Notes: generated by a model not told the origin, from the letters alone. DNA of 64,000 nt from Nitrospiraceae bacterium (GCA_028064945.1 JAPTWQ010000046.1:1-64000), one strand, 5' to 3'. Shown: positions 26,240 through 36,071, numbered from the stretch's first letter. Numbers and translations are program-made.

Positions 26240-26698
26240 ATGAACCAGTCCATCTCTATCGAACCGGCCACACAAAAGGATGTTCGAGCCCTTCTGGAGC
26301 TTCTTAAAATCCTCTTTGAAATTGAAGACGAGTTCGGATACGATCGAAAAAAACAGGAGGCAGGACTTCATCTCATCATTCAATCGGACAGTTCGGTGGT
26401 TCTTGTCTGTCGGGAAGAGAAAAGCAAACGCATTCTGGCAATGGCGACAGTTCAGCTTCTCATATCGACCGCGGAAGGAGGGCTCTCAGCCCAGGTGGAA
26501 GATGTTGTGGTCCATCCCGATTCAAGAAACCAAGGAATCGGATCCCGGCTTCTTGACCACTGCCGGGCCTGGAGCATCGCGCGCGGGGCGCTCAGAATGC
26601 AGCTCGCAGCTGATGACCGAAACATTAAAGCGGAAAAATTTTATATAAACAATGGATGGATCCGTTCCCGGATGAGACTGTTCCGAAAAACACTTTGA
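26240..26698 (+). CDS. GNAT-family N-acetyltransferase
   Basis: 152 aa from the ATG at 26240. The acetyl-CoA-binding motif A is clear: VEDVVVHPDSRNQGIGSRLLDH, followed by motif B DRNIKAEKFYINNGW, as in GNAT enzymes of amino acid or small molecule acetylation. Substrate cannot be read from sequence. An in-frame ATG at 26174 would add 22 residues without family character. It converges on rnc with 33 bases between stop codons. Confidence 0.85.
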   Translation: MNQSISIEPATQKDVRALLELLKILFEIEDEFGYDRKKQEAGLHLIIQSDSSVVLVCREEKSKRILAMATVQLLISTAEGGLSAQVEDVVVHPDSRNQGIGSRLLDHCRAWSIARGALRMQLAADDRNIKAEKFYINNGWIRSRMRLFRKTL

Positions 26699-26731
26699 CA
26701 AGATAAGAATTCATTGAAGATCCAGAAGGAA

Positions 26732-27457
26732 CTAAAGGTCACGGGTCGTCCGCGCAAGACGGGCAAGGGCAGCCTGCGCCGCTTTTTGCTCAGCCTCTTT
26801 TTTCGACCTTCCGCTTCCCTCTCCGTAAGATCTGCCCCGTATCAAAACCTGGACATCAAATTCCTTCTGATGGTCGGGCCCCCGTTGGGCCACAATCTCA
26901 TATTGGGGAAGGATCTCAAGCTCGCGCTGACAGTACTCCTGAAGGTCCGTCTTGTAGTCCAGAATGGAAGCGACCGATACGGTTGTCTCAACCGCCTTTT
27001 TGAAGTGGGTCAGGATGAATCTCCTTGCCGCCTCAAGTCCTCCATCAAGATAGATCGCCGCAATGACGGCCTCAAGAGCGTCGGCAAGAATCGAGCTTTT
27101 CTCTCGTCCCTGGGTCAGTTCCTCCCCTTTTCCGACACGCAAATAGGATCCGATGTCCAGGAGGCGGGAGATTTCCGCCAGGGATGGTTCTGAAACGATA
27201 CGCCCCTTGAACTTCGAAAGAGTCCCTTCGGGATAGTCCGGATGAGCGGACATCAGATGTTCTGCAATAACAAGCCCCAGAACGGTATCCCCCAAAAATT
27301 CGAGCCGCTCATTATTGGACTGGCGTCCATGACGAGGGTCCGACATATAGGATTTGTGGGTGAGCGCGTCCTGCAGGAGGTCTATATTACGGAAGCGATA
27401 ATTGAGTGCGGACTCAAGTTCATTGAGATTTCTCTGGGTTGAGTATCGGGGAGTCAA
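26732..27457 (-). CDS. rnc: Ribonuclease III
   Basis: 241 aa, TTG start at 27457 behind GGAAGG (9-base spacing). The catalytic RNase III domain shows LTHKSYM and the signature NNERLEFLGDTVLGLVIAEHL; second acidic cluster at SILADALEAVIAAIYLDGG. The C-terminal dsRNA-binding domain begins at DYKTDLQEYCQ and ends KKEAEQKAAQAALARL. It processes rRNA precursors and structured mRNAs. It follows fabF by 30 bases, as the last gene of the fatty-acid cluster, a common arrangement. Confidence 0.96.
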   Translation of the reverse strand: MTPRYSTQRNLNELESALNYRFRNIDLLQDALTHKSYMSDPRHGRQSNNERLEFLGDTVLGLVIAEHLMSAHPDYPEGTLSKFKGRIVSEPSLAEISRLLDIGSYLRVGKGEELTQGREKSSILADALEAVIAAIYLDGGLEAARRFILTHFKKAVETTVSVASILDYKTDLQEYCQRELEILPQYEIVAQRGPDHQKEFDVQVLIRGRSYGEGSGRSKKEAEQKAAQAALARLARTTRDL

Positions 27458-27486
27458 AGGCTTTACCCTTCCGGAGAGGTGACCTC

Positions 27487-28740
27487 CTATGAATCGACAC
27501 TGCCAAAAACCAGAGCTGCATTTGTCCCGCCAAAACCGAAGGAGTTTTTCAATGCATAGCGAACCGGCATCTGCCTGGCTTCATTTGCAACATAATCCAG
27601 ATCGCAATCCGGATCCTGGTTCATAATGTTGATCGTTGGAGGAACAACTTTCTCATTGATTGCCATCAGGCAAAAAATACTCTCGATCCCTCCGGCACCC
27701 CCCAGAAGGTGGCCAGTCATCGACTTTGTGGCACTGACCGCCATCTTCTTGCTGTGCTCCCCAAAAACCTTTTTGATGGCGAAGGTTTCAAGCTTGTCGG
27801 CAAAGGTCGAGGTCGCATGGGCATTAATATGCGTCACCTGATCCTTGGGTATGCCCGCCATGTTCAGTGCCATTTCCATGCACCGGACGGCTCCATTGGC
27901 ATCATCCGGAGGAGCGGTAATATGGTAGGCATCGCCTGTAAGCCCATATCCAAGGATTTCTCCATAGATTCTGGCACCCCTCTTGCGCGCATGCTCATAC
28001 TCCTCAAGAACCACGACACCCGCACCTTCCGAAAGAACAAAGCCGTCCCTGTCCCTGTCGAAAGGCCTTGATGCGGTGGAAGGATCATCATTTCTGGTGG
28101 AGAGCGCCTTGGAGGAGGCAAAGCCTGCAATCGTCAGATCGCATATGGCCGATTCGGTCCCGCCTGCCAGCATGACATCGGCATCGCCTCTCCGGATAAT
28201 GTGCATCGCATCACCAATACAATGGGTACCTGTTGCACAGGCGCTGACCGCACAGGAGTTGGGGCCTGCAAGATTCAGGTGGATACCGATCTGGCCCGAT
28301 GCCAGATTGATAATAACCATCGGGATAAAAAACGGAGAAACCTTTCTCGGACCACCTTCAAGAAGGGCCGAGTGGTAATGCTCGATCCCGGAAAGCCCTC
28401 CGATGCCGGAACCGACATAGACACCAATCCGGTCCCGATTCTGATCCGTCACCACAAGACCAGAATCATTGAAGGCCATCTTTGCCGCGGCAAGGGCATA
28501 AAGGATGAACAGGTCCATTTTTTTGACTTCTTTTCGATCAGTCCAGTCCGACGGCTCAAAACCCCGGACTTCACCCGCAAACGTCACAGGGAATCCGGTA
28601 GAGTCAAAGCGGGTAATCGGACCGATTCCCGAGCGACCGGCCAAAAGGTTTTGCCAGGTCTGGGAAACAGAGTTGCCAAGAGGAGACAGCATTCCCATCC
28701 CGGTGACAACGACCCGCCGGTGCCCGGAAGCTGACATCAT
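27487..28740 (-). CDS. fabF: Beta-ketoacyl-ACP synthase II FabF
   Basis: 417 aa. ATG at 28740 overlaps the acpP stop (ATGA); a second ATG follows at once. Elongating condensing enzyme of type II fatty acid synthesis. The active-site triad is visible: nucleophile Cys in [14 protein letters not shown] (about 170), His in [13 protein letters not shown] (about 305) and His in [12 protein letters not shown] (about 340). C-terminal [14 protein letters not shown] is standard. Confidence 0.97.
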   Translation of the reverse strand: MMSASGHRRVVVTGMGMLSPLGNSVSQTWQNLLAGRSGIGPITRFDSTGFPVTFAGEVRGFEPSDWTDRKEVKKMDLFILYALAAAKMAFNDSGLVVTDQNRDRIGVYVGSGIGGLSGIEHYHSALLEGGPRKVSPFFIPMVIINLASGQIGIHLNLAGPNSCAVSACATGTHCIGDAMHIIRRGDADVMLAGGTESAICDLTIAGFASSKALSTRNDDPSTASRPFDRDRDGFVLSEGAGVVVLEEYEHARKRGARIYGEILGYGLTGDAYHITAPPDDANGAVRCMEMALNMAGIPKDQVTHINAHATSTFADKLETFAIKKVFGEHSKKMAVSATKSMTGHLLGGAGGIESIFCLMAINEKVVPPTINIMNQDPDCDLDYVANEARQMPVRYALKNSFGFGGTNAALVFGSVDS

Positions 28741-28967
28741 ACCCGCTCGCTGATATAGTCGACCGCACTCTGGACAGTGGCAATCTTCTCGGCATCCTCA
28801 TCGGGGATTTCAATACCGAATTCTTCTTCGAGAGCCATGACAAGCTCAACGGTATCAAGGGAATCGGCACCAAGATCCTCAACAAAATGGGATTCCGGCT
28901 GAACTTCACTCATCTCGACACCAAGCTGCTCCGAGATAATTTTTTTTACGCGCTCATCAATAGCCAT
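28737..28967 (-). CDS. acpP: Acyl carrier protein
   Basis: 76 aa from the ATG at 28967, 9 bases behind GGAG; upstream codons of the open frame are non-coding leader. Highly acidic four-helix protein. The phosphopantetheine attachment motif GADSLDTVE places the modified serine at S36. It carries acyl chains through fabH, fabG, fabF and plsX steps encoded beside it. A 100-base leader separates it from fabG, longer than other junctions in this cluster, so it may have its own promoter or mRNA end, as is common for acpP. Confidence 0.97.
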   Translation of the reverse strand: MAIDERVKKIISEQLGVEMSEVQPESHFVEDLGADSLDTVELVMALEEEFGIEIPDEDAEKIATVQSAVDYISERV

Positions 28968-29066
28968 GCCTAAACACTCCTTCAGGGCGATTTTTCGCCA
29001 AAAATTCAAACTGTTTCCTCGGCCCTGCGACCCCAAAGGGGTGCCGGTAGGGCCGCATCCCGGCCA

Positions 29067-29816
29067 TCAGACGAGAGCGATTCCGCCATTGACATGAATC
29101 GTCTGTCCTGTCACATAACCGGCTTCCGTGCTGGCGAGATAAACGACAGCGGAAGCCACCTCCGATGATAAACCGAATCTTCCGGCAGGGATCCGCGCAA
29201 GAGCCCCCTCGCGAACCTTCTCCGAAAGCTCCCGGGTCATGTCCGTCTCAGTAAAGCCCGGAGCAACGACATTCACGGTGATTCCCCGCGATGCAACTTC
29301 CAGCGCAACGCTTTTGGACATAGCCACAAGCCCCCCCTTCGAGGCGGCATAATTGGCCTGTCCAGGATTGCCGGTCGTGCCCACAACGGAAGAGATGGAG
29401 ATGATTCTTCCATACCTCTCCTTCATCATGGGACGAAGCACATGCCTCATCAGACGGAATGGGCCGACAAGATTCGTCTCGATCACAGAAAGGAAATCCT
29501 CGTCCTTCATCCGGACCATAAGGCCATCTTTGACAATCCCGGCATTGTTCACAAGAATATCAATGCGACCTGAACGATTCAAGAGAGTCTCGACGCCCTG
29601 GTTGATCGAATCAGCATCGGACACATCAAGAGAAAGGATCTCTCCCCTTCCCGAAAGCCCCTCCATCATTTCCGAAAGCTCGGGGGTCCGGGAACGGACA
29701 CCGAAGTAGACATAGGCTCCCGCACCATGGAGAGCCAGTGCAGTCGCAAGACCTATTCCGCGCGCTGCCCCCGTAACCAGGGCGACCTTTCCGGTCAGAT
29801 CGAAGGGATGTGTCAT
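29067..29816 (-). CDS. fabG: 3-oxoacyl-ACP reductase FabG
   Basis: 249 aa from the ATG at 29816, overlapping the fabD stop. Short-chain dehydrogenase: VTGAARGIGLATAL binds NADPH, NNAGIVKDGLM is the structural Asn motif, and Ser (SISSVVGTTGNPGQ), Tyr and Lys (NYAASKGGL) form the catalytic set. C-terminal YVTGQTIHVNGG is typical of FabG. It reduces beta-ketoacyl-ACP in fatty acid elongation. Confidence 0.96.
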   Translation of the reverse strand: MTHPFDLTGKVALVTGAARGIGLATALALHGAGAYVYFGVRSRTPELSEMMEGLSGRGEILSLDVSDADSINQGVETLLNRSGRIDILVNNAGIVKDGLMVRMKDEDFLSVIETNLVGPFRLMRHVLRPMMKERYGRIISISSVVGTTGNPGQANYAASKGGLVAMSKSVALEVASRGITVNVVAPGFTETDMTRELSEKVREGALARIPAGRFGLSSEVASAVVYLASTEAGYVTGQTIHVNGGIALV

Positions 29817-30724
29817 AAGGCCCCCGGACGGTCGGAAGAGGTCCATTCGGCATCTTTCGCAATCTTCTTGCCGAGGCCGGTCAGGACAGATCCGGGACCG
29901 ACCTCCAGAAACGATGTGGCGCCCAGCCGGATGGACTCCCGGATACAATCCTCCCAGAGAACGGGTTTCCGGATCTGTTCGACCAGCCGGTGCTTAAGCT
30001 CCTCCGGATCGGAAGAGGCTGTCGCAGTCTGGTTTGAAACAACCGGGCAGCGGGGAGCATTCCATTTCATCTGGTCCAGGACTTTCTCCATTTTGATTGC
30101 GGCACTCTCCATAAGCGGAGTATGGGATGGAACAGAGACGGACAGCGGAACGATTTTCCTTGCCCCTGCCTTTTTCAGCAAATCAAAAGAGTCTTCCACC
30201 AGAGAACGGGTCCCGGCAATGACGATCTGGCCGGGGCTGTTAAAATTGGCCGCTCCGATGAATCCGGCCGAGGGGGAAGTGTTTTTCCTGATCTCCTCAA
30301 GAACCCCGACAAGATCCATGCGGTCCACTCCGAGAACCGCCGCCATCAGGCCCTCCCCCTGGGGAACCGCTTCCTGCATAAAGCAACCACGCTTGTGGAC
30401 CGCAACAACCGTTTCCTCGAAAGACAGCGCTCCGGCCTGGACAAGAGCCGAGTACTCCCCAAGGGAATGCCCAAGAACAAGGTCGGGAGGAGACTTCAAT
30501 GTTTCAGAAACACGCCCTGCATAAAGTGTCGAGAGGAGGAGAAGGGCGGGTTGTGTCCACTGTGTCTGGTCAAGGAGGTTGTCTTTTCCCGAAAGCAGAG
30601 CGGCCATGTCGACATTCAGAAGATCTCCCGAGCGTCGGATCAGGTCAAGCTCAGAAGGACGGTCAAACGAAGCCGCCATATTGACATACTGTGACCCCTG
30701 TCCTGGAAAAATCCACGCTCTCAC
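29813..30724 (-). CDS. fabD: Malonyl-CoA:ACP transacylase FabD
   Basis: 303 aa from a GTG at 30724 that overlaps the fabH stop (GTGA); GGAGGG of the fabH tail is the ribosome site. FPGQGSQ at the N-terminus, the nucleophilic serine in GHSLGEYSALVQAG (about 90) and the histidine in VPSHTPLME (about 200) identify the enzyme, which loads malonyl groups on ACP. Confidence 0.96.
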   Translation of the reverse strand: MRAWIFPGQGSQYVNMAASFDRPSELDLIRRSGDLLNVDMAALLSGKDNLLDQTQWTQPALLLLSTLYAGRVSETLKSPPDLVLGHSLGEYSALVQAGALSFEETVVAVHKRGCFMQEAVPQGEGLMAAVLGVDRMDLVGVLEEIRKNTSPSAGFIGAANFNSPGQIVIAGTRSLVEDSFDLLKKAGARKIVPLSVSVPSHTPLMESAAIKMEKVLDQMKWNAPRCPVVSNQTATASSDPEELKHRLVEQIRKPVLWEDCIRESIRLGATSFLEVGPGSVLTGLGKKIAKDAEWTSSDRPGAL

Positions 30725-31746
30725 TTGCTTCCCTCCGGAGAAAAACGATCCAGTTCCCAGGTCAGAAGACCAGAGCCCCAGGTTACACCGGCACCGAATG
30801 CCGTTATCATGACCCGGTCCCCCCTCGAAATCCGTCCACTTCGCACCGCCTCATCCAGGGCGACAGGAATCGATGCCGCCGACGTGTTCCCGTAACGTTC
30901 GATATTCAGGCAGAAACGCTCTTCGGAAATGCCAAGGCGTTGAGCAACCGCACTGAGAATCCTTCCATTTGCCTGATGGGGAACGACCCAGTCGATATCG
31001 GTGGGGGTCAGATTCTCCATCGCCAGGACCTCCCTGATTGAGGACTCGATGGTACGAACCGCCATTTTGAAGGTCTCGGCCCCCTTCATCCTGATTTTTG
31101 TCAACTTCTGGTCAACAGCCTCGGTGGTAGCCGGCAAACGGGAGCCTCCAGCCGGAACATGGATCATCTCCCATCCTGCCCCATCGGCATGGAGGGCCAT
31201 CTGGCCAATGCCACGGACACCGGGATCAGTCGATGCAGACAGGAGAAGTGCTCCTGCACCATCCCCAAAAAGCACGCAGGTCGTCCGGTCTTCCCAGTCA
31301 AGATAACGGGACATCACCTCCGCCCCCACGACAAGGATCTTTCTTGCCGCACCGCTTTTGATCATCGAATCGGCGACCTTGAGCGCATAGACAAATCCTG
31401 AACAGACCGCGTTCAGGTCAAACGCAAAAGCCCCTCTCGCGCCAAGATCGCGCTGCACCAGACAAGCGGTGGAGGGAAAAGGCATATCCGGAGTGGTTGT
31501 CGCGACAATGATCCCGTCCAGATCGGCACCGGTCAGGCCTGCCATTTCAAGAGCCTTTCTGCCCGCAAGAACTGCCAGGTCAGAGGTTGCCTGATCCGGG
31601 GCGGCAATTCTTCTCTCTCCGATCCCGGTCCGCTCCCTTATCCATGCATCGGAGGTTTCAACAACAGACTCAAGGTCAGCATTTGTCATAACCTTCTCCG
31701 GCGCATAGGACCCTGTTCCGGAAACAAGCGATACCAAATGGTCCAT
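30721..31746 (-). CDS. fabH: Beta-ketoacyl-ACP synthase III FabH
   Basis: 341 aa from the ATG at 31746, which shares one base with the plsX stop; the codon before it is a GTG that could also serve. Catalytic Cys in LNAVCSGFVYAL (about 113), His in WVVPHQANGRIL and Asn in ERYGNTSAASIP are all present. It starts fatty acid synthesis by condensing acetyl-CoA (or branched primers) with malonyl-ACP. Confidence 0.96.
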   Translation of the reverse strand: MDHLVSLVSGTGSYAPEKVMTNADLESVVETSDAWIRERTGIGERRIAAPDQATSDLAVLAGRKALEMAGLTGADLDGIIVATTTPDMPFPSTACLVQRDLGARGAFAFDLNAVCSGFVYALKVADSMIKSGAARKILVVGAEVMSRYLDWEDRTTCVLFGDGAGALLLSASTDPGVRGIGQMALHADGAGWEMIHVPAGGSRLPATTEAVDQKLTKIRMKGAETFKMAVRTIESSIREVLAMENLTPTDIDWVVPHQANGRILSAVAQRLGISEERFCLNIERYGNTSAASIPVALDEAVRSGRISRGDRVMITAFGAGVTWGSGLLTWELDRFSPEGSK

Positions 31747-32732
31747 CACAAGCTTTCCTGTACTTTTGAAAGCCGGCCGACCAGATCTCCCGATACCACA
31801 GAGCTCGCAACCCGGAATGCGTTAAAGATGGCCAGATCCGAAGACTTGCCGTGACAGATAAAAAAAGCCCCGTTCACGCCAAGAAGCGGCGCTCCACCAT
31901 ATTCGGCATAATCAATTCTTTTCTTCATCCGTGAAAGGGCGGGGCGGATCAGAAGCCCTCCGACACGTGCACGGGGAGAAGAAAGGACAGCCTCTCGCAC
32001 CATCGCCATCAGACTGTCGGCAAGCCCCTCCGCCGTCTTCAGGACCACATTTCCCACAAATCCGTCCGTCACAACGACATCGGCACCACCTTCGAACAAA
32101 TCCCGACCCTCGATGTTTCCGGTAAAGGGAAAGCCCGTCGTTCTCATGAGTTCAGCCGTTTCCCTGACAAGCTCATTGCCCTTTCCATCCTCTTCCCCGT
32201 TTGACAAAAGGGCAACTCTCGGGACGTCGATATTCAGAGCCATCCGGGCGTACTCATGTCCCATTCTTGCAAACTGGAGAAGGTGATGAGGCTTGCAATC
32301 AACATTCGCGCCGGCATCAAGGAGAACAAAGGCTCCCTTGCGGTGAGGAAGAATCGTCGCAATGGCAGGACGATCGATACCCTTGATCCGGCCCAAAACA
32401 AAAAGGGCCGTTGCCATCGATGCCCCGGAGTGGCCCGCAGAGATGACTGCATCGACGGAGGCCTCCTTCAAAAGGGATGTCGCAACCCAGATGGAGGATT
32501 CCTTCCTCCTCCGGACATCGGTGGCTCCATCAGACATCAGGATCGTATCAGGGGCGTCGACAATGGTAAAGGGAATATCTTTCAATCCCAGATTGGCTAT
32601 AGTCTTCTCAAGATCCGGACGATTGCCGACCAAAACCGGCAAAACCCCCAGGCTCCGGTAGGCCATTGCGGCTCCCGAAACAAGGGGCGGAGGGCCAAGA
32701 TCCCCTCCCATCGCATCAATGGCAATCTTCAT
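31746..32732 (-). CDS. plsX: Phosphate acyltransferase PlsX
   Basis: 328 aa from the ATG at 32732; a TTG directly before it is possible, and no strong ribosome site is seen in the 12 bases between rpmF and plsX, hinting at coupling to rpmF. Family features: IAIDAMGGDLGPPPLVSGA at the start, VDAVISAGHSGASMATALF, LLDAGANVDCKPHHLLQFA, VVTDGFVGNVVLKTAEGLA. It makes acyl-phosphate from acyl-ACP for phospholipid synthesis. Confidence 0.95.
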   Translation of the reverse strand: MKIAIDAMGGDLGPPPLVSGAAMAYRSLGVLPVLVGNRPDLEKTIANLGLKDIPFTIVDAPDTILMSDGATDVRRRKESSIWVATSLLKEASVDAVISAGHSGASMATALFVLGRIKGIDRPAIATILPHRKGAFVLLDAGANVDCKPHHLLQFARMGHEYARMALNIDVPRVALLSNGEEDGKGNELVRETAELMRTTGFPFTGNIEGRDLFEGGADVVVTDGFVGNVVLKTAEGLADSLMAMVREAVLSSPRARVGGLLIRPALSRMKKRIDYAEYGGAPLLGVNGAFFICHGKSSDLAIFNAFRVASSVVSGDLVGRLSKVQESL

Positions 32733-32744
32733 CAAGGAGATGAT

Positions 32745-32927
32745 TTAGCCGTTCTTGACCCGGATAACAGCCCGGTTCTTGTAGGTCCCGCAGGCGAGAC
32801 AGACATAGTGCGGACGTTTTGTCATGCCACAGGAAGGGCACAGGACATGAGCTCCGACTGTCAGTTTTTTATGTGTTCTTCTCTTGTCCCTGCGTGTTCT
32901 CGAGATTTTGGTTTTTGGATGTGCCAT
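32745..32927 (-). CDS. rpmF: Ribosomal protein bL32
   Basis: 60 aa, ATG at 32927 with AAGGAG eight bases upstream. MAHPKTKISRTRRDKRRTH is the L32 N-terminal tail; CPSCG and CLACG form the zinc knuckle of the C+ type. Standard place between the DUF177 gene and plsX. Confidence 0.97.
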   Translation of the reverse strand: MAHPKTKISRTRRDKRRTHKKLTVGAHVLCPSCGMTKRPHYVCLACGTYKNRAVIRVKNG

Positions 32928-33107
32928 CGCTGAAAACTCCTTGTCATCAATACATTCATCAAACTTGCGAAAAGAAAAAAGGGAATCCTTTTTTCCGTCT
33001 GGCGGAAAACGTTACCGCCGGTAAAATCAACCAGAATTCTGGCAGATCGGTCCGTTATTCCAGGCAGCCTGAATGCCCATGTGCCTTTTTTAAGTAAAGG
33101 GCACACC

Positions 33108-33596
33108 CTATGCAGGGCAGAGACAGCTCCCGTCATTTTTGCTTTTCCGGCAGAGCTCGCAAAGTCCGAGACACCCTTCGTCACATAACGGATACTCGGG
33201 AAGGCTGACCAGAACCAGCTCCCGGATCCATGGAAGGAGATCGATCCACCCGTCATTTTCATATTGTTCGTTTTCCGGGTAGGTCGGACCGCCTTTCTTC
33301 CGATGGATAAAAAGGCTCCGTTCGACAAACTCCCCCGTCACGGGAAAGATTGCAAGGCAACGGACACATTCAACATTGACCCTGTAACGGATGGTCGCCC
33401 TGACATGGACATCCGTTCCCTGCCGAAAAAGACCCGCGGAACAAAAAACTTCGGAGTCTGAAAATTCCTCACCCCAGAGAGACGATGCGTGGATCTCGCC
33501 AGAAAGCGTCAGTTCCCCGCCTTTGCGCTCATCCGGGATCTGGTCAAGATGAGCCCGAAAAAGAGGAACATCGGATTCTATCGGCCGATCAGACAT
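33108..33596 (-). CDS. DUF177/YceD-family protein
   Basis: 162 aa, ATG at 33596. Central VECVRCLAIFPVTGEF and the C-terminal CDEGCLGLCELCRKSKNDGSC with paired cysteines are the DUF177 (YceD) signature. The family is nearly always encoded beside rpmF, and has been linked to 23S rRNA processing and accumulation in bacteria and plastids. 180 bases separate it from rpmF. Confidence 0.92.
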   Translation of the reverse strand: MSDRPIESDVPLFRAHLDQIPDERKGGELTLSGEIHASSLWGEEFSDSEVFCSAGLFRQGTDVHVRATIRYRVNVECVRCLAIFPVTGEFVERSLFIHRKKGGPTYPENEQYENDGWIDLLPWIRELVLVSLPEYPLCDEGCLGLCELCRKSKNDGSCLCPA

Positions 33597-33641
33597 GTGT
33601 CAAGCCTTCTATTCTGAAGAGTTCAATATCGAGCGTCCGCT

Positions 33642-33657
33642 CCATTGGCCTCAATGG
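33642..33657. repeat. Inverted repeat just after proS
   Basis: CCATTG, loop GCCT, CAATGG, 10 bases beyond the proS stop on the minus strand. A second small stem (AGCG-GA-CGCT) follows. No T-run, so a terminator role for the isoprenoid operon is only possible. Confidence 0.3.
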
Positions 33658-33666
33658 GAACCGACT

Positions 33667-34929
33667 CTATGCGCCAAGGCTTTCCAGTATCGCGGAAATT
33701 CTTTCGGGAACGGCCTTTACAGGAAGCACTTCCCTCGCACCTGTTTTTCGCACCTTGATCTCTACATTTCCGGATGCCAGGTTTTTCTCTCCGCAGATGA
33801 CCTGGAGCGGAAAGCCCTTCAGGTCCGCATCCCCAAACTTGACCCCCGCACGAAGATCTCGATCATCAATATAAACCTCGTCAGGAAAACGAAACATGAG
33901 TGCCTCTACCAGATCCTTCACAAAAGGGCTTTCCGAAGCTGCCGGTCCCAGGGGAAGCACCGAAATCTGGAAAGGCGCCATTGAAACCGGCCAGATCATG
34001 CCCCGGTCATCATGAGACTGTTCTATCGCGCAGGCCATGAGGCGAGATACCCCGATTCCATAGCACCCCATGACAAAAGGTTTTTCCTGACCATCCTGGT
34101 CCGAAAAAAGTCCGTTCATGGGAAGACTGTATTTCTGCCCCAGATAGAATACGTGTCCAACCTCGATGGCCGTTTCCCGGGAAAGGCTCCCCTGGCAGAG
34201 CGGACAGGCATCCATTCCCTCGGCTTTTTCAATGTTGGCCGCCCATTCGCATGACTGGCAGGAAACAACCGTATCCTCTCCGGAAGGAGCCATGATCATG
34301 AACTCATGGGAGAGATTGCCTCCGATCAGCCCGGAATCGGCATCGACCATACGGGCCCTCAGCCCGAGTTTCCGGAAGATTGCCCTGTAGGCCTCCTGCA
34401 TCTTATGGTAGATGGCCTTGGCATCCTCTTCGCTTGTGGAAAAGGAATAGGCATCCTTCATGATAAACTCACGGCCGCGCAGGAGACCGAAGCGGGGACG
34501 GATCTCGTCTCTGTATTTTGTCTGGATCTGATAGACCAAGACCGGCAATTGACGGTAAGATCCCACAAGACCGGCCATCAGGCTGGTGACAACCTCCTCG
34601 TGCGTCGGACCGAGGGCAAAAGCCCTCTCGTGGCGATCCGAAAGCCTGAAGAGCTCTTTTCCATACTTCTCCCATCGGCCGGTAGACTCCCACAGATCGG
34701 CCGGCTGAAGAGACGGCATCAGGATCTCAAGGCCTCCGGCCCGATTCATTTCCTTCCTGACAATCGCTTCTATCTTTCTCAAAACCCGGACAGCGGACGG
34801 AAGATAGGTATAAATCCCCCCCGCAACCTTGTGGATAAAGCCTGCACGCAGCATGAGCCGGTGGCTCGCCACTTCCGCATCGGACGGCTCTTCATGCAAC
34901 GTCAGGAAAGGATCGGAAAGGGACCTCAA
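33667..34929 (-). CDS. proS: Prolyl-tRNA synthetase, short form lacking the large editing insert
   Basis: 420 aa from a TTG at 34929 that overlaps the ispG stop (TTGA); the GGAGGGG of the ispG tail is the ribosome site. Class II motifs: motif 1 around AGGIYTYLPSAVRVLRKIEAIV, GPTHEEVVTSLM, RDEIRPRFGLLRGREFIMKDAYSF, and motif 3 VMGCYGIGVSRLMACAIEQ. In the common bacterial form a domain of about 180 residues (INS, editing of Ala-tRNAPro) interrupts the catalytic core; here only a short CQSCEWAANIEKAE...CPLC linker remains, as in the alphaproteobacterial type. The C-terminal anticodon-binding domain is complete. Confidence 0.95.
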   Translation of the reverse strand: MRSLSDPFLTLHEEPSDAEVASHRLMLRAGFIHKVAGGIYTYLPSAVRVLRKIEAIVRKEMNRAGGLEILMPSLQPADLWESTGRWEKYGKELFRLSDRHERAFALGPTHEEVVTSLMAGLVGSYRQLPVLVYQIQTKYRDEIRPRFGLLRGREFIMKDAYSFSTSEEDAKAIYHKMQEAYRAIFRKLGLRARMVDADSGLIGGNLSHEFMIMAPSGEDTVVSCQSCEWAANIEKAEGMDACPLCQGSLSRETAIEVGHVFYLGQKYSLPMNGLFSDQDGQEKPFVMGCYGIGVSRLMACAIEQSHDDRGMIWPVSMAPFQISVLPLGPAASESPFVKDLVEALMFRFPDEVYIDDRDLRAGVKFGDADLKGFPLQVICGEKNLASGNVEIKVRKTGAREVLPVKAVPERISAILESLGA

Positions 34930-36071
34930 CGGGCCCCTCCCATTGCGGGATGCATGGGCAAACCGTTTTTCAGAGGATTTGCTCTTGGATCAATTCCTTC
35001 CCTTCGCATCTTCTCCACTCTTTCTTCGACCTTGGCAATGATAAACTCTTCGATCTCCACGTCCTTGATCTTCTTGACGACCTCTCCATTTTCGAAGTAG
35101 ATGCCGACACCCTGCCCGCCGGCGATTCCGAGATCGGCTTCCTTGCCTTCACCGATTCCGTTGACAACACAACCCAGGATGGAAACATCCATCGTTTCCG
35201 AAATATGAGCCAGCCGCTCCTCAACGCGCTGGGCGATGCCGACAACGTCGATCTCAAGTCTGCCACATGTCGGACAGGCGATGATGTTGACTCCTCTCGA
35301 TCGAAGCCCCAGTGACTTGAGAATGCCCCAGGCGACCTTGACCTCCTCGGCAGGATCAGCGGCAAGAGAAACCCGGATGGTATCCCCGATCCCGTTTGCA
35401 AGAAGGTATCCCAGACCGACAGAGGACTTGACCGTCCCGGACAATAATGGCCCAGCCTCGGAAACCCCAATATGAAGAGGATAGTCGCAGCGCTCGGACA
35501 TCAGCGTATAGGCATCGATTGTATCAGGAACATTTGATGCCTTCAGGGAAATCTTGATGTCATGAAAGTTTTCCTTCTCCAGCAGGTGAACATGCCCAAG
35601 GGCCGACTCAACCATGGCCTCCGGCGTCGGGTGGCCATAGCGCTCGAGAAGGTCATTTTCAAGACTTCCGGCATTCACACCAATCCGGATGGGGATTCCC
35701 CGGTCGCGACAGCGGTCGACAATAGCCCGGACCTTGTTCTGATTCCCGATGTTTCCGGGATTGATACGAACAGCGTCAATCGCCCCGTCAAGAACCTTGA
35801 GAGCAAGGTGATAGTCGAAATGGATATCTGCCACAATCGGAATCGGGGAGCGGAGCCGGATCTTCCCAACAGCCTCCGCAGCTTCCATGTCAACAACAGC
35901 AAGACGGATAATTTCGCACCCCACGGTCGCAAGGGATTCGATTTGCGCCACAGTAGCCTCGATATCGCGGGTATCGGTCGTCGTCATCGACTGGATTGCC
36001 ACCGGAGCCCCATCTCCGATCGGAACAGAACCGACATTGATCCTGCGGGTTTTCTTGCGATTGATTTTCAT
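34926..36071 (-). CDS. ispG: 4-hydroxy-3-methylbut-2-enyl diphosphate synthase IspG (GcpE)
   Basis: 381 aa from the ATG at 36071. Penultimate step of the non-mevalonate isoprenoid pathway, a [4Fe-4S] enzyme. The TIM-barrel part starts VPIGDGAPVAIQSMTTTDTRD; the cluster ligands are in IIACPTCGRLEIDV and LGCVVNGIGEGKEADLGIAG. It is 57 bases after rseP and overlaps proS by 4. Electron donor is not encoded here. Confidence 0.97.
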   Translation of the reverse strand: MKINRKKTRRINVGSVPIGDGAPVAIQSMTTTDTRDIEATVAQIESLATVGCEIIRLAVVDMEAAEAVGKIRLRSPIPIVADIHFDYHLALKVLDGAIDAVRINPGNIGNQNKVRAIVDRCRDRGIPIRIGVNAGSLENDLLERYGHPTPEAMVESALGHVHLLEKENFHDIKISLKASNVPDTIDAYTLMSERCDYPLHIGVSEAGPLLSGTVKSSVGLGYLLANGIGDTIRVSLAADPAEEVKVAWGILKSLGLRSRGVNIIACPTCGRLEIDVVGIAQRVEERLAHISETMDVSILGCVVNGIGEGKEADLGIAGGQGVGIYFENGEVVKKIKDVEIEEFIIAKVEERVEKMRREGIDPRANPLKNGLPMHPAMGGAR

